Below, one piece after another: positions 1-6,235 of a DNA stretch of 6,235 nt (the first letter of the stretch is position 1; each line of letters opens with the position of its first letter). The stretch is from an uncultured Paraprevotella sp. (GTDB lineage: Bacteria > Bacteroidota > Bacteroidia > Bacteroidales > Bacteroidaceae). The notes beneath the pieces were generated by a model. That model was given only the letters and a program-made list of their open reading frames with translations. It did not search any database and was not told where the DNA came from. The DNA lies in contig CAJUDC010000099.1 of NCBI GenBank assembly GCA_910584955.1, positions 1-6,235 of the forward strand, in the 5' to 3' direction. The translations under genes and the position numbers were made by a program.

Positions 1-2855
1 CACGCGTAACAATTAAATCGGTTCGAGCAAACGGATTGGCTGCGAATTTGAGGTGTATTGGGAATCGACCAACTAGAGAAGTTTTTGTCTTTATTAGGCT
101 TTAAAGCCTCCCAGTCGGCAGAGGACGTATTTGTGGCACCGGCCTGTAATACCATAAAACTTCCGGGGGGAAGTCCTAATTTGGATGCTTTGTTGTTTTC
201 GGGCAAGATGGCGGTGCTGACTCCCCGTCGGAAGAGCGACCCTTCTTCTACCGGTGTGTCGGTGTAGACAGGTGTACCATCGGTTTTGAAATGATGTACG
301 TTGCGGGGATGCCACCACAATGCTTTTTTGTCGGTTGGGCTGGTTCGGGTGGTCAGCTGAATCGGTTTGTCACCTGCGGAGCAGAAAATATCGTGTTCGC
401 ATGTATAGTTATGATAGCGCACACGTACGACGGCACATCCCTCTTCTCCGTTGAAGCGTATCTTGAAGTCGATTGGATGTTCCGAAGCGCCTTCGATATG
501 GGTCACGCCGTGTTGTGCCTTGTTGTCCCCGCTTCCATCGGAGGTAGTGCTGAGCGAAATGATATTATCACCTCCGCTGACAATGTCGGCACACCATCCT
601 CCGTCGGAATTGAAGGATACGAAGTCTTCTTCCAGATCGTCTTTCGGCAAACGGAGCAATCGCACGTGAAAATCGGGGTTGCTTGTCTTGGCTTTTCGCC
701 ATATTCCTTTGGGATTGACAACACGACGCACCTGTATGATATCCAGTTCGATAGATTTTTTATCGTCGGAACCTTTGTCAGGGTCGTCAATCTTGGCCCA
801 GAACTTTACTTTGGCTTTGCGCGGATAACCTACATAGGGGTTGTTGCCTACATAACCGCTTCGGGTGATCAATGTTTTTGCACGGGTATATAAGGGTATA
901 TAAAATATACGTTCCGTAGGTGTGCCGTCCGGGGCTTTTTTGGTATATTCCACCCGGTATGAACCGTCTGGGGTGTCGCTGTCGTAGGTCCCTTTGTCTA
1001 TCTCGTATGTTCTTTCTCCACGATGGTTGCCTCCGATTTGTCCTGTAAAGAAACGATAATTGTAGTTGGTTTGTTCCGGTTTCGTAACGCTGTTGTCTTC
1101 TACTGCCACAATATTAGTTTGCCGGAGCGACAGGAAACTGTTCCACGGTCCGTCTTCGTAGACACTGCCCTCAAGGGTATAAGGGTATTTCCCCAACCAG
1201 TAATAAGGTCGTTTGTTACCGTCAGGTGCCATTCCGGTAACAAACTTAAAAGCTGTATTGTCCCACGGATAGGCGTATGTCGGAATGATCGGGTCCGTTT
1301 CGTTCTGCGGATCGGGAAATTCTTTCGAACCGTCTCCCCAAGGACGCCAAAACGTTTCGCCGTTTTTACGGGCTGTTTTCCAGTTGTCTGTCTCTTTACC
1401 TACTCCTACAATCTCGGCATGCAAGGTACTTGTCATCTTGCCTACGATTTTGACGGACACTACCATTTGCTTGTTATATAAATAGGAAATATACTGCGGC
1501 GAGTTGATGTAGATGCCCGGATGCTCTTCGTAGTCGATGTGCCAGTCGGCGTCATTACCGTAGCCTTTGAACTTGAGTGTCAGCTTGTAGTGAGTGTTCC
1601 GTATGGCGTTGTAGTCGTCGTCCTCCGGGGATTTCTGGCCCAACATATAGCGGAACGTGATGGGGCCGGAACTCACATGCGTAGCCGTGAGGCAGCGATA
1701 GTACCCCGTTACCTCTACGTACGTGCCGTATGCCTTTTCGTCTTTCCAGCCGCTTTCGGGCTTGTGGATGTCCGGGTTCGGAAAATCTATGGTGATCCCG
1801 TTCTTTGATTGCTTTTTCGATTTGCCAGTACCCTGCATGTTCTCGTAAAAGAAGAGCGACAAGGCATTGTGAGCATGCGCATTGGATATGCTTCCGCCGT
1901 CTTCGTCGATGCCCAGATAGCGGTGCTTGTCGTTGCAGACATGCAGGTAACGTTCGGGCTGTATCATGGACACATCCTCGCTCAATGTCTGTATGTGAAT
2001 GCTCTTTCCGGTTTCGATTACTCCATTGGTAGCATCGTGCCGCTTCAGCCGGTTCTGTACGGGGTCGCCGTTCGGATTGTCCGGGCAGGATCTGTTCGGA
2101 TTACCTAGTGTGCATTTCTTGGGAATATCCTTGATGGCGATGTCGGTGATGTAGATCTGTACATTGTCGTACAGATCACTGCCGTCGAAAGCCACTGTTA
2201 CTTTCGAGACTAGACGGCGCACCCAGCAATGCAGTCGGGTGGCACTTCCGGATACTTCCAGCGGAGAACCGTCGCTTGCCGTACGGTCCGGTTCGATACT
2301 GTATACACCGAACATCTGGTTGTTCTTGTCCGTTTCGTTCTTATCCCATGTAAATTCAATTGCTTTCAATTTGTCGCGTGTGGAGATGTCCATACCGGGC
2401 AAGTTGTCAACATTGGCCACGGCGTAGATGTAATAAGACCCTCGGTTCAGTTTAAGTTCATATGTCACTTTCCCGGTCAGAGAATCTTGTAATGCCTGGT
2501 TTTCTTTCGGGCCTTTTTCGTCTTTACTCCGGTTATCGGCGAGTTCGTATTTCACATTGGTAACATCTTTATGGGGGGCTATGCCGTACACCGGATAAAG
2601 TTGGTATAAAGTGCCGTCGGCTTTGTAGACCACCATGTAGAGCGTATGTATGTTCTCAATGATATTGCCCGAATCGGCCTCCACGGCACGGGTGCTCAGT
2701 TCCGTCTGTTCCTGGTTGAAAGAGGCGGTAACCAAGAGCGTAGCCTCTCCTTCATCCATATTGTCGGCACTAATTCCCAAATCGTCGGTGCATCCCATCG
2801 CAAGCGATACGAGTATTACAACGCATAGATATAGCATTTGTTTTGATTTCATCAT
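1..2855 (-). CDS. Giant DUF4906-like fimbrial lipoprotein, candidate tip subunit (partial, 3' end missing)
   Basis: Translating the minus strand from the ATG at 2855 gives 951 codons with no stop up to the window edge. A second ATG follows immediately, so the start could be 2852. Residues 1-21 are a signal peptide (KSKQ, then a hydrophobic run) ending in LAMG-C22, a lipoprotein signal with a slightly weak lipobox, followed by TDD, as in surface-exported Bacteroidales lipoproteins. Residues 38-46 and 131-149 are beta-rich. A fimbrillin-like STR(56)AVEAD motif may be a protease site. Landmarks I associate with DUF4906 proteins of Bacteroides fimbrial loci are LFFYENMQGTGKSK (334-347), THYKLTLKFKGYGNDADWHI (421-440), FFTGQIGGNHRGE (602-614), VGYPRKAKVKFWA (675-687) and RRVVNPKGIWR (710-720). 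The family name is from memory, not a search. The gene starts 21 bases after its upstream neighbour, so it is probably co-transcribed. Size and last position recall Mfa5 of P. gingivalis, suggesting an exposed tip or adhesin; this is inference. No catalytic motif is visible. Confidence 0.85.
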   Translation of the reverse strand, partial: MMKSKQMLYLCVVILVSLAMGCTDDLGISADNMDEGEATLLVTASFNQEQTELSTRAVEADSGNIIENIHTLYMVVYKADGTLYQLYPVYGIAPHKDVTNVKYELADNRSKDEKGPKENQALQDSLTGKVTYELKLNRGSYYIYAVANVDNLPGMDISTRDKLKAIEFTWDKNETDKNNQMFGVYSIEPDRTASDGSPLEVSGSATRLHCWVRRLVSKVTVAFDGSDLYDNVQIYITDIAIKDIPKKCTLGNPNRSCPDNPNGDPVQNRLKRHDATNGVIETGKSIHIQTLSEDVSMIQPERYLHVCNDKHRYLGIDEDGGSISNAHAHNALSLFFYENMQGTGKSKKQSKNGITIDFPNPDIHKPESGWKDEKAYGTYVEVTGYYRCLTATHVSSGPITFRYMLGQKSPEDDDYNAIRNTHYKLTLKFKGYGNDADWHIDYEEHPGIYINSPQYISYLYNKQMVVSVKIVGKMTSTLHAEIVGVGKETDNWKTARKNGETFWRPWGDGSKEFPDPQNETDPIIPTYAYPWDNTAFKFVTGMAPDGNKRPYYWLGKYPYTLEGSVYEDGPWNSFLSLRQTNIVAVEDNSVTKPEQTNYNYRFFTGQIGGNHRGERTYEIDKGTYDSDTPDGSYRVEYTKKAPDGTPTERIFYIPLYTRAKTLITRSGYVGNNPYVGYPRKAKVKFWAKIDDPDKGSDDKKSIELDIIQVRRVVNPKGIWRKAKTSNPDFHVRLLRLPKDDLEEDFVSFNSDGGWCADIVSGGDNIISLSTTSDGSGDNKAQHGVTHIEGASEHPIDFKIRFNGEEGCAVVRVRYHNYTCEHDIFCSAGDKPIQLTTRTSPTDKKALWWHPRNVHHFKTDGTPVYTDTPVEEGSLFRRGVSTAILPENNKASKLGLPPGSFMVLQAGATNTSSADWEALKPNKDKNFSSWSIPNTPQIRSQSVCSNRFNCYA

Positions 2856-2876
2856 ATTATCTGATTCTTGTTCGGT

Positions 2877-4274
2877 TTATTGATACGGATTCGGTATAAC
2901 GGTCTTTTTGTCAGGTCCGTAATATATATCGTTCTTCGCATCATAATAATATAGTACTTCTCCTTTGTCGTCACGTATGATTCGCCATTGGGTACCGGCG
3001 TCTACAGCCCAGAACGGATTGATGGTCTCGATCAGTTTCTCGCCTTCCAATACATAGTATTTGTCTGTTTCGGTGTCATAGTAATAAAGGATCTTTGTAC
3101 GGTCTTCGTCGTATATGGGTATGAGCCGTTGCAGAGGGCTGTCGAGACCGAAATCAGGTGTCAGTTCCACTTCTGCATAAGGTACCAGCTGAACCGTCAC
3201 TCCGCTCATGTTTTTCTTTACCGTGAAACGATACCAACAGTTGCGTAAAAGATCGAATGGCACGCTTTTTTCCGTTCCTTGCGGAGGGTTGTCATAATAT
3301 TTAAAATCGACAGGATAGTAATCGGAAGTGTTGTCTTCGAACTGCACGTAAATTCGCGACCGTTCTTCGATGCTCCGGCCTATGTTGCGATACTCGGGCA
3401 GGTAGATGACAAACGTACCGTCCGCTCTGTGTACAAACGGCAATTCACTGTCGCTTTCGCAATTTTGAGGGATATGAGGCAGGGCTACATAATCATCTGC
3501 ATAATTGCCGTGCACGTAGTCGTTTTGTGTATAAACTCCGGCTGGCGCGCAGAATCCGCGTGTATTGTAACGGCGCAATTTCACGTCTTTGATATTCCAA
3601 AGGGAGCCTTCGGCAGGGGATACTTCCACCTTCGCATAAGCACGTAGCAGATGAATGAGACCGAGATGGCAGTAATGGTTGACATCCCAGGCAAGTGTGC
3701 CGAGTGCTTTCACACCATACAACGGTATGGTATTTTCTTCGGAAGGCACCGTTTGGGCTGCCGAAAAACTGTATGTTTGCGCACAGAGATCGTCAATAGT
3801 GGTTTTACCAGCCTCCAAGTTGTCGGGATATGTGCCCCAATTGGCAAGGGCTATCACTTTGATGGATTTATTTTTGATGGCTTCTCCTACAGCCCCCAGC
3901 ACTTCGTAGGTCTTGGATGTGGCAGTTGTTTCTACGGGTAATACGGATGTCACGGTAAGCGAGTCCACAAAAAGATTGTTGGCATCGAAAAAGAGAAAAC
4001 GAAAATCTCTTCCTGCAATGTCGATATAGTTCTCGTATCCCGAACCACGATCGTATTCGTCGCCTAAATGACCGGCAGAGCGTGTGTCGGAATTGGTCTT
4101 ATCATTGATTGTCAAACGAAAACTGGCATGAAATGACGTCGGATTTTCGTCGTCGGAAGCTGGCCATACCTCCATATCGGACGAGCATCCGATTATGGCG
4201 GATAGTCCGATAAGGCCACACATCAGAAAGATGGTATGACACAATCGAAGACTTATGTGAGGACGTAAGTTCAT
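2877..4274 (-). CDS. Fimbrillin-like lipoprotein, Mfa3-position accessory or tip subunit with duplicated Tyr-rich tail
   Basis: This is a complete 465-residue protein. The ATG at 4274 gives a signal peptide with Arg/His in the n-region, a hydrophobic core at residues 14-28 and a lipobox IIG-C30, followed by SSDMEV. The predicted product is an outer-membrane lipoprotein precursor. Fimbrillin-type features follow in order: a first strand (SFHASFRLTIN, 47-57), a TR(65)SAG motif, FRFLFFD (91-97), an IPLYG turn (183-187), LLRAYAKVEV (209-218), and RNCWYRFTVKKN (344-355). The usual fimbrillin close, VQLVPYAEVELTPDFG, lies at 361-376. Residues 383-463 are extra: two copies of a unit centred on YYYD (397-400 and 442-445). 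The gene begins 40 bases after the anchor gene stop, with no strong Shine-Dalgarno. Its place after the Mfa2-type gene matches Mfa3 of P. gingivalis, so a minor or tip-adaptor role is likely. It is not a clear orthologue, and it could instead be a second anchor-type or major-type subunit. Confidence 0.85.
   Translation of the reverse strand: MNLRPHISLRLCHTIFLMCGLIGLSAIIGCSSDMEVWPASDDENPTSFHASFRLTINDKTNSDTRSAGHLGDEYDRGSGYENYIDIAGRDFRFLFFDANNLFVDSLTVTSVLPVETTATSKTYEVLGAVGEAIKNKSIKVIALANWGTYPDNLEAGKTTIDDLCAQTYSFSAAQTVPSEENTIPLYGVKALGTLAWDVNHYCHLGLIHLLRAYAKVEVSPAEGSLWNIKDVKLRRYNTRGFCAPAGVYTQNDYVHGNYADDYVALPHIPQNCESDSELPFVHRADGTFVIYLPEYRNIGRSIEERSRIYVQFEDNTSDYYPVDFKYYDNPPQGTEKSVPFDLLRNCWYRFTVKKNMSGVTVQLVPYAEVELTPDFGLDSPLQRLIPIYDEDRTKILYYYDTETDKYYVLEGEKLIETINPFWAVDAGTQWRIIRDDKGEVLYYYDAKNDIYYGPDKKTVIPNPYQ
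2886..3128 (-). repeat. Two-copy protein-coding repeat (YYYD units) in the fimbrillin-like gene
   Basis: Residues about 383-417 and 430-463 of the 465-residue fimbrillin-like protein align as two diverged copies. Both read roughly Ile-x-x-Asp/Glu-Asp-x-x-x-[IV]-L-YYYD-x-x-x-D-x-YY, then a short basic or acidic turn and Ile-x-x-NP. The YYYD cores sit at 397-400 and 442-445, a period of 45 residues (135 bases). The DNA copies are no longer identical, so the duplication is old or under protein-level selection. The unit lies beyond the conserved fimbrillin end and reaches within two residues of the C-terminus (NPYQ). I do not know a named domain for it. Confidence 0.7.
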
Positions 4275-4314
4275 TCTGTTTCGTCGTACTAAAAAGTTTC
4301 AACAATTAGGTTTA

Positions 4315-5334
4315 TTAAATGTCGCTGTTTTGGAGAATTACTTTCCAAGAATTTATGTATATGTATGAGTTTACCCAGCGGTTACCTTCGTCTAGGAAGA
4401 AAGTCAGGTTGTAGTTGTCTTGTCGGTCGAGATACTCCTGATTGCTCATGTTGCGGTTGTGGTATCCTTTCACCATCAGACAGTAGTCGATGAGAGGAAT
4501 GGAAAGGACGATTTCGCTTTTATCGTTATATATGGTAAGGCGGGTATCGTTACCTTCGATAAGCCGGGCAACGGTAAGCTCGGCTACGGCTGCACTGAAA
4601 GAAGAGGAACTGCGAACTTCGGGTGCGGGATGGAAAATTTCGGCCTCGCCTTGTTCGGTGTGCCAAGCATAGTAAATGATTGTTTCATCCGGCCTCAAGT
4701 TATTATCTTTCGCCATCGAACCGTTATCGGAAGTAATGGTAAATGTGAATTTGTCTTTGTCTACCGGTTCGCCGGAAAGGTGCTGCAATACGACATGTAC
4801 ATCGTTTGTATTCTTGACCAATGGCACGGTATAAATATGTACGCCCTCCTGTTCGGGAAATTCCTGTGCTTCGAGAGTACCGTGGTAAAGGCGGTTGATG
4901 TCATGTTTGATATATGCTTTCCCGTCGGAGGTATGGTCGCGTAACAGTGTGCAGTCGAGATCATCTTTGTCAACAGAGAAAGATGTGGTGTGACCTTCAC
5001 CACACCAGGCTATCAGTGTATAAGTGCCGGGAGCCACAGGAACATCCATCATGTAGCCGTCTGCTTTGACGGTTGCTCCCGTCTCGTGCTTGCTCCATAC
5101 AATTCGTCCGTTATCATCTAACACGTAGAGGGTCACTTCATTTACTTCGTTTGAGAATGCGTCGGCCCATTTCATATTCATATCATATTTGAATCTCACT
5201 TTATAATAAGGATTACAATCACCTTGATCGTCATATATAAGACTATCACATGATGATACTGACGTAAGGGCAGCAATCAGCACTAACATAAGTCGCAAAC
5301 GTACAGTGAAAAGAAAGTCGGCAAAACGTATCAC
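4315..5334 (-). CDS. mfa2: FimB/Mfa2-family fimbrial anchor lipoprotein
   Basis: A complete 339-residue protein that matches the FimB/Mfa2 family well. These proteins hold the fimbria in the outer membrane and limit its length. Residues 1-28 are a signal peptide ending VSS-C29, followed by the family-typical DSLIYDDQGDC. Next comes a hallmark block, YKVRFKYDMNMKWADAF (44-60), then VTLYVLDDNGRIVW (67-80) and APGTYTLIAWCGEG (101-114), the beta-sandwich core. The end, NQEYLDRQDNYNLTFFLDE (298-316) and INSWKVILQNSDI (327-339), is also characteristic. The start is GTG at 5334: there is an in-frame TAA 18 bases upstream and an AAAAGAG Shine-Dalgarno-like run in between. Starting at the internal Met16 would remove the basic n-region; a TTG at codon 13 is possible. 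No TR protease motif lies near the N-terminus, as expected of an anchor that keeps its lipid. The symbol is assigned by family resemblance. Confidence 0.93.
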   Translation of the reverse strand: MIRFADFLFTVRLRLMLVLIAALTSVSSCDSLIYDDQGDCNPYYKVRFKYDMNMKWADAFSNEVNEVTLYVLDDNGRIVWSKHETGATVKADGYMMDVPVAPGTYTLIAWCGEGHTTSFSVDKDDLDCTLLRDHTSDGKAYIKHDINRLYHGTLEAQEFPEQEGVHIYTVPLVKNTNDVHVVLQHLSGEPVDKDKFTFTITSDNGSMAKDNNLRPDETIIYYAWHTEQGEAEIFHPAPEVRSSSSFSAAVAELTVARLIEGNDTRLTIYNDKSEIVLSIPLIDYCLMVKGYHNRNMSNQEYLDRQDNYNLTFFLDEGNRWVNSYIYINSWKVILQNSDI

Positions 5335-5344
5335 AATGTTTATT

Positions 5345-5351
5345 CTCTTTT
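5345..5351 (-). promoter_or_regulatory. Shine-Dalgarno-like purine run for the anchor gene
   Basis: The minus strand reads AAAAGAG, ending 10 bases before the GTG at 5334, within an AT-rich leader typical of Bacteroidales. It supports the GTG as the start because the nearest ATG is internal, at codon 16. The match to anti-Shine-Dalgarno is weak, and ribosome binding in this phylum depends little on it. Confidence 0.35.
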
Positions 5352-5558
5352 ATTTAATTATATCGTTCGGTTCGTATATAGTGTGGCCGGATATCGGTTC
5401 GTTGTCAAACGGGTTTCTCCGGCTCTGGATTTCGGTTTCGGTGGGAGTTGTTGTTTGGGAAACTCCGATTTGTCAGGAGGTCTAGCGTCCTCTTAACGGC
5501 TTTGTTCTGTATGCAGACATTTCGAAGTGTGTTTGCATACGTGGAGATAAGCATAAGT

Positions 5559-5608
5559 AAGGCCGGCGTTCAACCGGTACTTGTTTGTGGCGATCAAACA
5601 CCGGCCTT
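5559..5608 (-). terminator. GC-rich hairpin after the major fimbrillin gene, weak terminator or attenuator
   Basis: On the transcript strand, AAGGCCGG (5608-5601) pairs perfectly with CCGGCCTT (5566-5559). A nested 6-bp stem, TGTTTG/CAAACA (5600-5595 with 5587-5582), sits directly on the first arm and closes a 7-base loop; 15 unpaired bases lie on the 3' side. It starts 31 bases after the mfa1 stop. The sequence after it (TTACTTATGCTTAT) is U-rich but broken, so this is not a textbook intrinsic terminator. It could end part of the transcription or protect the mfa1 mRNA 3' end, raising the shaft-to-anchor ratio. That role is inferred; only the pairing is seen. Confidence 0.4.
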
Positions 5609-5639
5609 TATGCAGTTATTTTCAGTCGGGACTGACCGA

Positions 5640-6235
5640 TTATAAGTTTACATTTTGATTAATCAGTTTCCAAGAGAGGATATTGATCTGAGCACCCAGG
5701 TAATAGCTGTCCTTGGGATCCTCGGGGATAATAGGCTTCTCTTCTGAGCCGTCCTCCGGAATGAATACGCCGTGACCCAGGTTCGACAGGTTGTTGATAG
5801 TTAATTTGTACCAATGGTTGCGAACTACACCGTAGTAACCTTCAATAGTATTGTTTGCGCCTTCACTTGCAGCCTGATGCTCGATAGGAATGTTGTAATA
5901 CATGGCGCCACCAGTAAATGCTTCGCCTTCTGTCGTTACATTGCCAAGATAATTGTTGAGGGCGTCAATGGCGGCATTTGTTGCGGGGATCTCTCCTTCG
6001 GCCGCAGTTTTGGCATATTCCGTATATACGGCTTTGTTATCTTGAATTTCTTTCTTATAGAACTGTTCGGTTGCATCCAGATTACCCTTAACCAATACTT
6101 TACCGGCATTCGTACCTTCTGCATAAGCCAGTTTTACATCGTCGGCACCAATCTGTTTATATTGGCTTTCTTCCTTATCGTCATCGCCTGTTGTCGTTGA
6201 AACTTTTCTCCAAATATTAAGTTTACCGGCACCGA
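5640..6235 (-). CDS. mfa1: Mfa1-family major fimbrial subunit (partial, 5' end missing)
   Basis: Only the C-terminal 197 codons are present; the frame is open to the window edge and the start lies upstream. Typical Mfa1-family signatures are visible: GGAMYYNIPIEH (108-119 of the fragment), YYGVVRNHWYKLTINNLSNL (133-152), GHGVFIPE (153-160), an acidic Pro-rich linker (161-175), and the closing strand YLGAQINILSWKLINQNVNL (178-197). In P. gingivalis the homologous protein polymerises outside the outer membrane to form the thin fimbria shaft, by donor-strand exchange after protease trimming. A helical, Ala/Glu-rich stretch (about 52-97) probably forms a surface insertion. A TTG at 6095 is an internal Leu codon, not a start, because conserved-looking sequence continues upstream. 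The stop is TAA at 5642-5640. As first visible gene of the locus it is probably transcribed from a promoter beyond 6235. The symbol is assigned by family resemblance. Confidence 0.92.
   Translation of the reverse strand, partial: GAGKLNIWRKVSTTTGDDDKEESQYKQIGADDVKLAYAEGTNAGKVLVKGNLDATEQFYKKEIQDNKAVYTEYAKTAAEGEIPATNAAIDALNNYLGNVTTEGEAFTGGAMYYNIPIEHQAASEGANNTIEGYYGVVRNHWYKLTINNLSNLGHGVFIPEDGSEEKPIIPEDPKDSYYLGAQINILSWKLINQNVNL

Larger units (their letters stand above)
5335..5639 (-). other. 305-base non-coding gap between major subunit and anchor genes
   Basis: No reading frame here resembles a protein. From the mfa1 stop downwards, the minus strand holds three things. First is a small stem-loop (TCAGT/ACTGA, CGGG loop on the plus strand, 5622-5635). 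Next is the larger GC-rich hairpin at 5559-5608, listed separately. Last is roughly 200 bases of mixed sequence ending in the AT-rich leader of the anchor gene (5335-5360). I found no convincing Bacteroidales promoter (TTTG at -33 with TAnnTTTG at -7): TATATACG and TATAATTA stretches occur near 5357-5381, but without a TTTG at the right distance. The gap is much longer than the 40- and 21-base gaps further down the locus, so a separate promoter or a processing site is possible here. Confidence 0.6.

Noticed and set aside
291..893. 200-codon open frame on the plus strand
   Set aside because: It lies entirely antisense to the giant minus-strand gene, its translation has no recognisable domain, and the minus strand here carries DUF4906-like motifs.
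1824..1980. Possible beta-trefoil or lectin-like segment in the giant protein (RYLHV and RYLGI)
   Set aside because: Two short RYL matches are too little to support a trefoil fold.
1023..2492. Several plus-strand ORFs of 66-152 codons
   Set aside because: All are antisense to the continuous 951-codon minus-strand frame and look like random Val/Phe/Cys-rich shadow translations.
3279..3941. Plus-strand ORFs opposite the fimbrillin-like gene
   Set aside because: They overlap a complete lipoprotein gene with family motifs and show no features of their own.
4420..4944. 174-codon plus-strand ORF
   Set aside because: Antisense to the anchor gene, whose protein matches the FimB/Mfa2 family along its length.
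5357..5418. TTTGACA plus TATATACG as a promoter for the anchor gene
   Set aside because: The spacing (about 25 bases from TTTG to TATATACG) is too long for the Bacteroidales promoter, and the -7 element lacks TTTG.
5444..5466. GGAGTT/AACTCC inverted repeat in the gap
   Set aside because: A 6-bp stem with an 11-base loop is expected by chance and has no U-tract or positional logic.
5448..5645. 65-codon plus-strand ORF across the intergenic gap
   Set aside because: No ribosome site or recognisable protein; it reads through the hairpin and into the mfa1 stop, so coding is unlikely.
6095..6097. TTG as start of a 151-codon protein
   Set aside because: The same frame stays open to the window edge with fimbrillin-like sequence, so TTG is an internal Leu.
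5814..6200. 128-codon hydrophobic plus-strand ORF resembling a membrane protein
   Set aside because: It is antisense to the Mfa1-family C-terminus; the hydrophobicity comes from reading the complement of polar codons.

Overview
The window looks like part of a chromosome from a gut- or mouth-type member of the order Bacteroidales (Bacteroides, Phocaeicola, Parabacteroides or a relative). All recognisable genes lie on the minus strand and form one fimbrial locus of the Mfa1/FimA (Bacteroidia type V pilus) kind. This rests on the closing strand of an Mfa1-type major fimbrillin, a near full-length FimB/Mfa2-type anchor lipoprotein, a third fimbrillin-like lipoprotein, and a very large DUF4906-like lipoprotein. 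Each of the three genes whose start is visible encodes a lipoprotein signal peptide. AT-rich leaders and weak Shine-Dalgarno sequences also fit Bacteroidales.

Layout in transcription order, from high to low coordinates. At 6235-5640 is the last 197 codons of the major subunit (Mfa1 family); its start lies outside the window. A 305-base non-coding gap (5639-5335) follows, with a GC-rich hairpin about 30 bases after the stop. Next is the anchor (Mfa2 family, 5334-4315, GTG start). After 40 bases comes a 465-residue fimbrillin-like lipoprotein (4274-2877) whose C-terminus carries two copies of a Tyr-rich repeat. After 21 bases comes a giant gene (2855-1) that stays open for 951 codons and leaves the window without a stop. 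The whole 1-2855 stretch is therefore coding on the minus strand, although no complete ORF can be called there.

By analogy with the Porphyromonas gingivalis mfa1-mfa5 cluster, the first gene would make the shaft and the second would anchor it in the outer membrane and limit its length. The third and fourth would be accessory or tip subunits. The hairpin after the shaft gene could let the shaft be made in excess over the downstream subunits; this is inference. No RNA genes, mobile elements, CRISPR arrays or plus-strand genes are supported. The most unusual items are the duplicated YYYD tail of the third gene, the large tip-like protein, and the post-mfa1 hairpin with two alternative pairings.
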